Assembly: GCA_017829075.1 (NCBI GenBank)
Contig: JAGAJA010000061.1
Location: forward strand, 120,922 to 184,921
Source of the DNA: Oscillospiraceae bacterium
GTDB taxonomy: Bacteria > Bacillota_A > Clostridia > Oscillospirales > Ruminococcaceae
Length of the DNA stretch: 64,000 bases
Direction of reading: 5' to 3'
The position numbers and the translations under genes were made by a program. This document shows positions 63,861-64,000 of this stretch, one piece after another. Numbering within the stretch: the first letter of the stretch is position 1; every line of letters starts with the position of its first letter. Below the pieces are notes generated by a model. It was given only the letters and a program-made list of their open reading frames with translations, ran no database searches and was not told where the DNA came from.

Positions 63861-64000
63861 TCAGACCGTCGAAAAAGTCCCTAAAGGGACTTTCTCGCCG
63901 AACATCCGCACTGCCCGCGTAAGGCATAAGGCGTAAGCCGTTGCCAGTACAGTTGTGCGGATAGAAGTGTTTTTTGCCCCGGCAGAGCTGGGGCAAAAAA
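63861..64000. repeat. Modular hairpin repeat element, copy 2 (inverted, cut by window edge)
   Basis: Compared with the reverse complement of copy 1 (37208-37513), three blocks are almost identical: the CAGACCGTCGAAAAAG block with its GTCCC/GGGAC hairpin, the CGCCGAACATCCGCACTG block, and the ACAGTTGTGCGGATAG block with the GCCCC/GGGGC hairpin. The DNA between the blocks differs: copy 1 carries extra hairpins. It continues beyond base 64000. Confidence 0.85.

Overview
The window looks like a chromosomal stretch of a spore-forming, plant-fibre-degrading Ruminococcus-like member of the Oscillospiraceae (Bacillota). Three things point this way. A full set of endospore genes is present (sipL, spoIVA, an alpha/beta SASP, yunB, spoIIGA-sigE, sigG). 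Four secreted or cytoplasmic glycan hydrolases are present (three GH5 lipoproteins and one GH26). The metabolism is fermentative, with an adhE whose promoter carries a Rex-type operator. No rRNA, tRNA, CRISPR array, prophage, transposase or resistance island was found. All genes look intact apart from typA, which is cut by the left edge.

Layout. 1-9145 is a minus-strand housekeeping block: typA, a DUF3006/ComEC-like pair, a YgiQ radical-SAM enzyme, ftsK/spoIIIE, uppP and tepA. 9331-12435 is the sipL-spoIVA spore-coat anchoring pair behind a SigE-like promoter, followed by an SASP gene and perR with a likely autoregulatory box. 13392-17961 holds methylthioadenosine salvage (deaminase, mtnA) and two G3E (CobW) GTPases, one with a very His-rich repeat array and one fused to a TIGR03943-like domain. 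A GH5_8 mannanase lipoprotein follows. 19450-27973 is a second minus-strand block: methyltransferase, ligA, yunB, M18 aminopeptidase, a lytic transglycosylase, coaE, a Sua5 protein, prfA and DUF951. 28216-31012 carries a flippase-like membrane protein and prfC.

31239-37081 is the most interesting part. spoIIGA-sigE sits behind a promoter with the abnormally long spacer typical of spoIIG. sigG is inverted and convergent with sigE, and its GTG start lies in a hairpin that only read-through RNA could form. Next come a DUF368 (PopT-type) polyprenyl-phosphate transporter gene and, 11 bases upstream of it, a full-length P-type ATPase in which the phosphorylated Asp and most other catalytic motifs are substituted. 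37518-41066 is a heterodimeric ABC exporter. 41577-43978 encodes a LacI-type sensor fused to GGDEF, and a flavodoxin-like protein. 44153-47396 is ilvB-ilvN plus a LysR regulator. 47480-51207 is adhE with its Rex site and a small kinase-fold gene. A histone-H1-like/SCP2-like protein, carB, a CBM2-GH5 cellulase, hpt, tcdA, GH26, an AraC regulator, an rRNA methyltransferase and a GH5_4 cellulase complete the window.

Intergenic DNA is rich in hairpin modules. Two inverted copies of a modular repeat lie at 37208-37513 and 63861-64000. A different multi-hairpin block lies in the leader of the last cellulase, and a smaller one lies before spoIIGA. Most genes have recognisable SigA promoters with 16-17 base spacers and strong GGAGG-type ribosome sites. 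Start codons were chosen from those sites, so several differ from the longest open frame.
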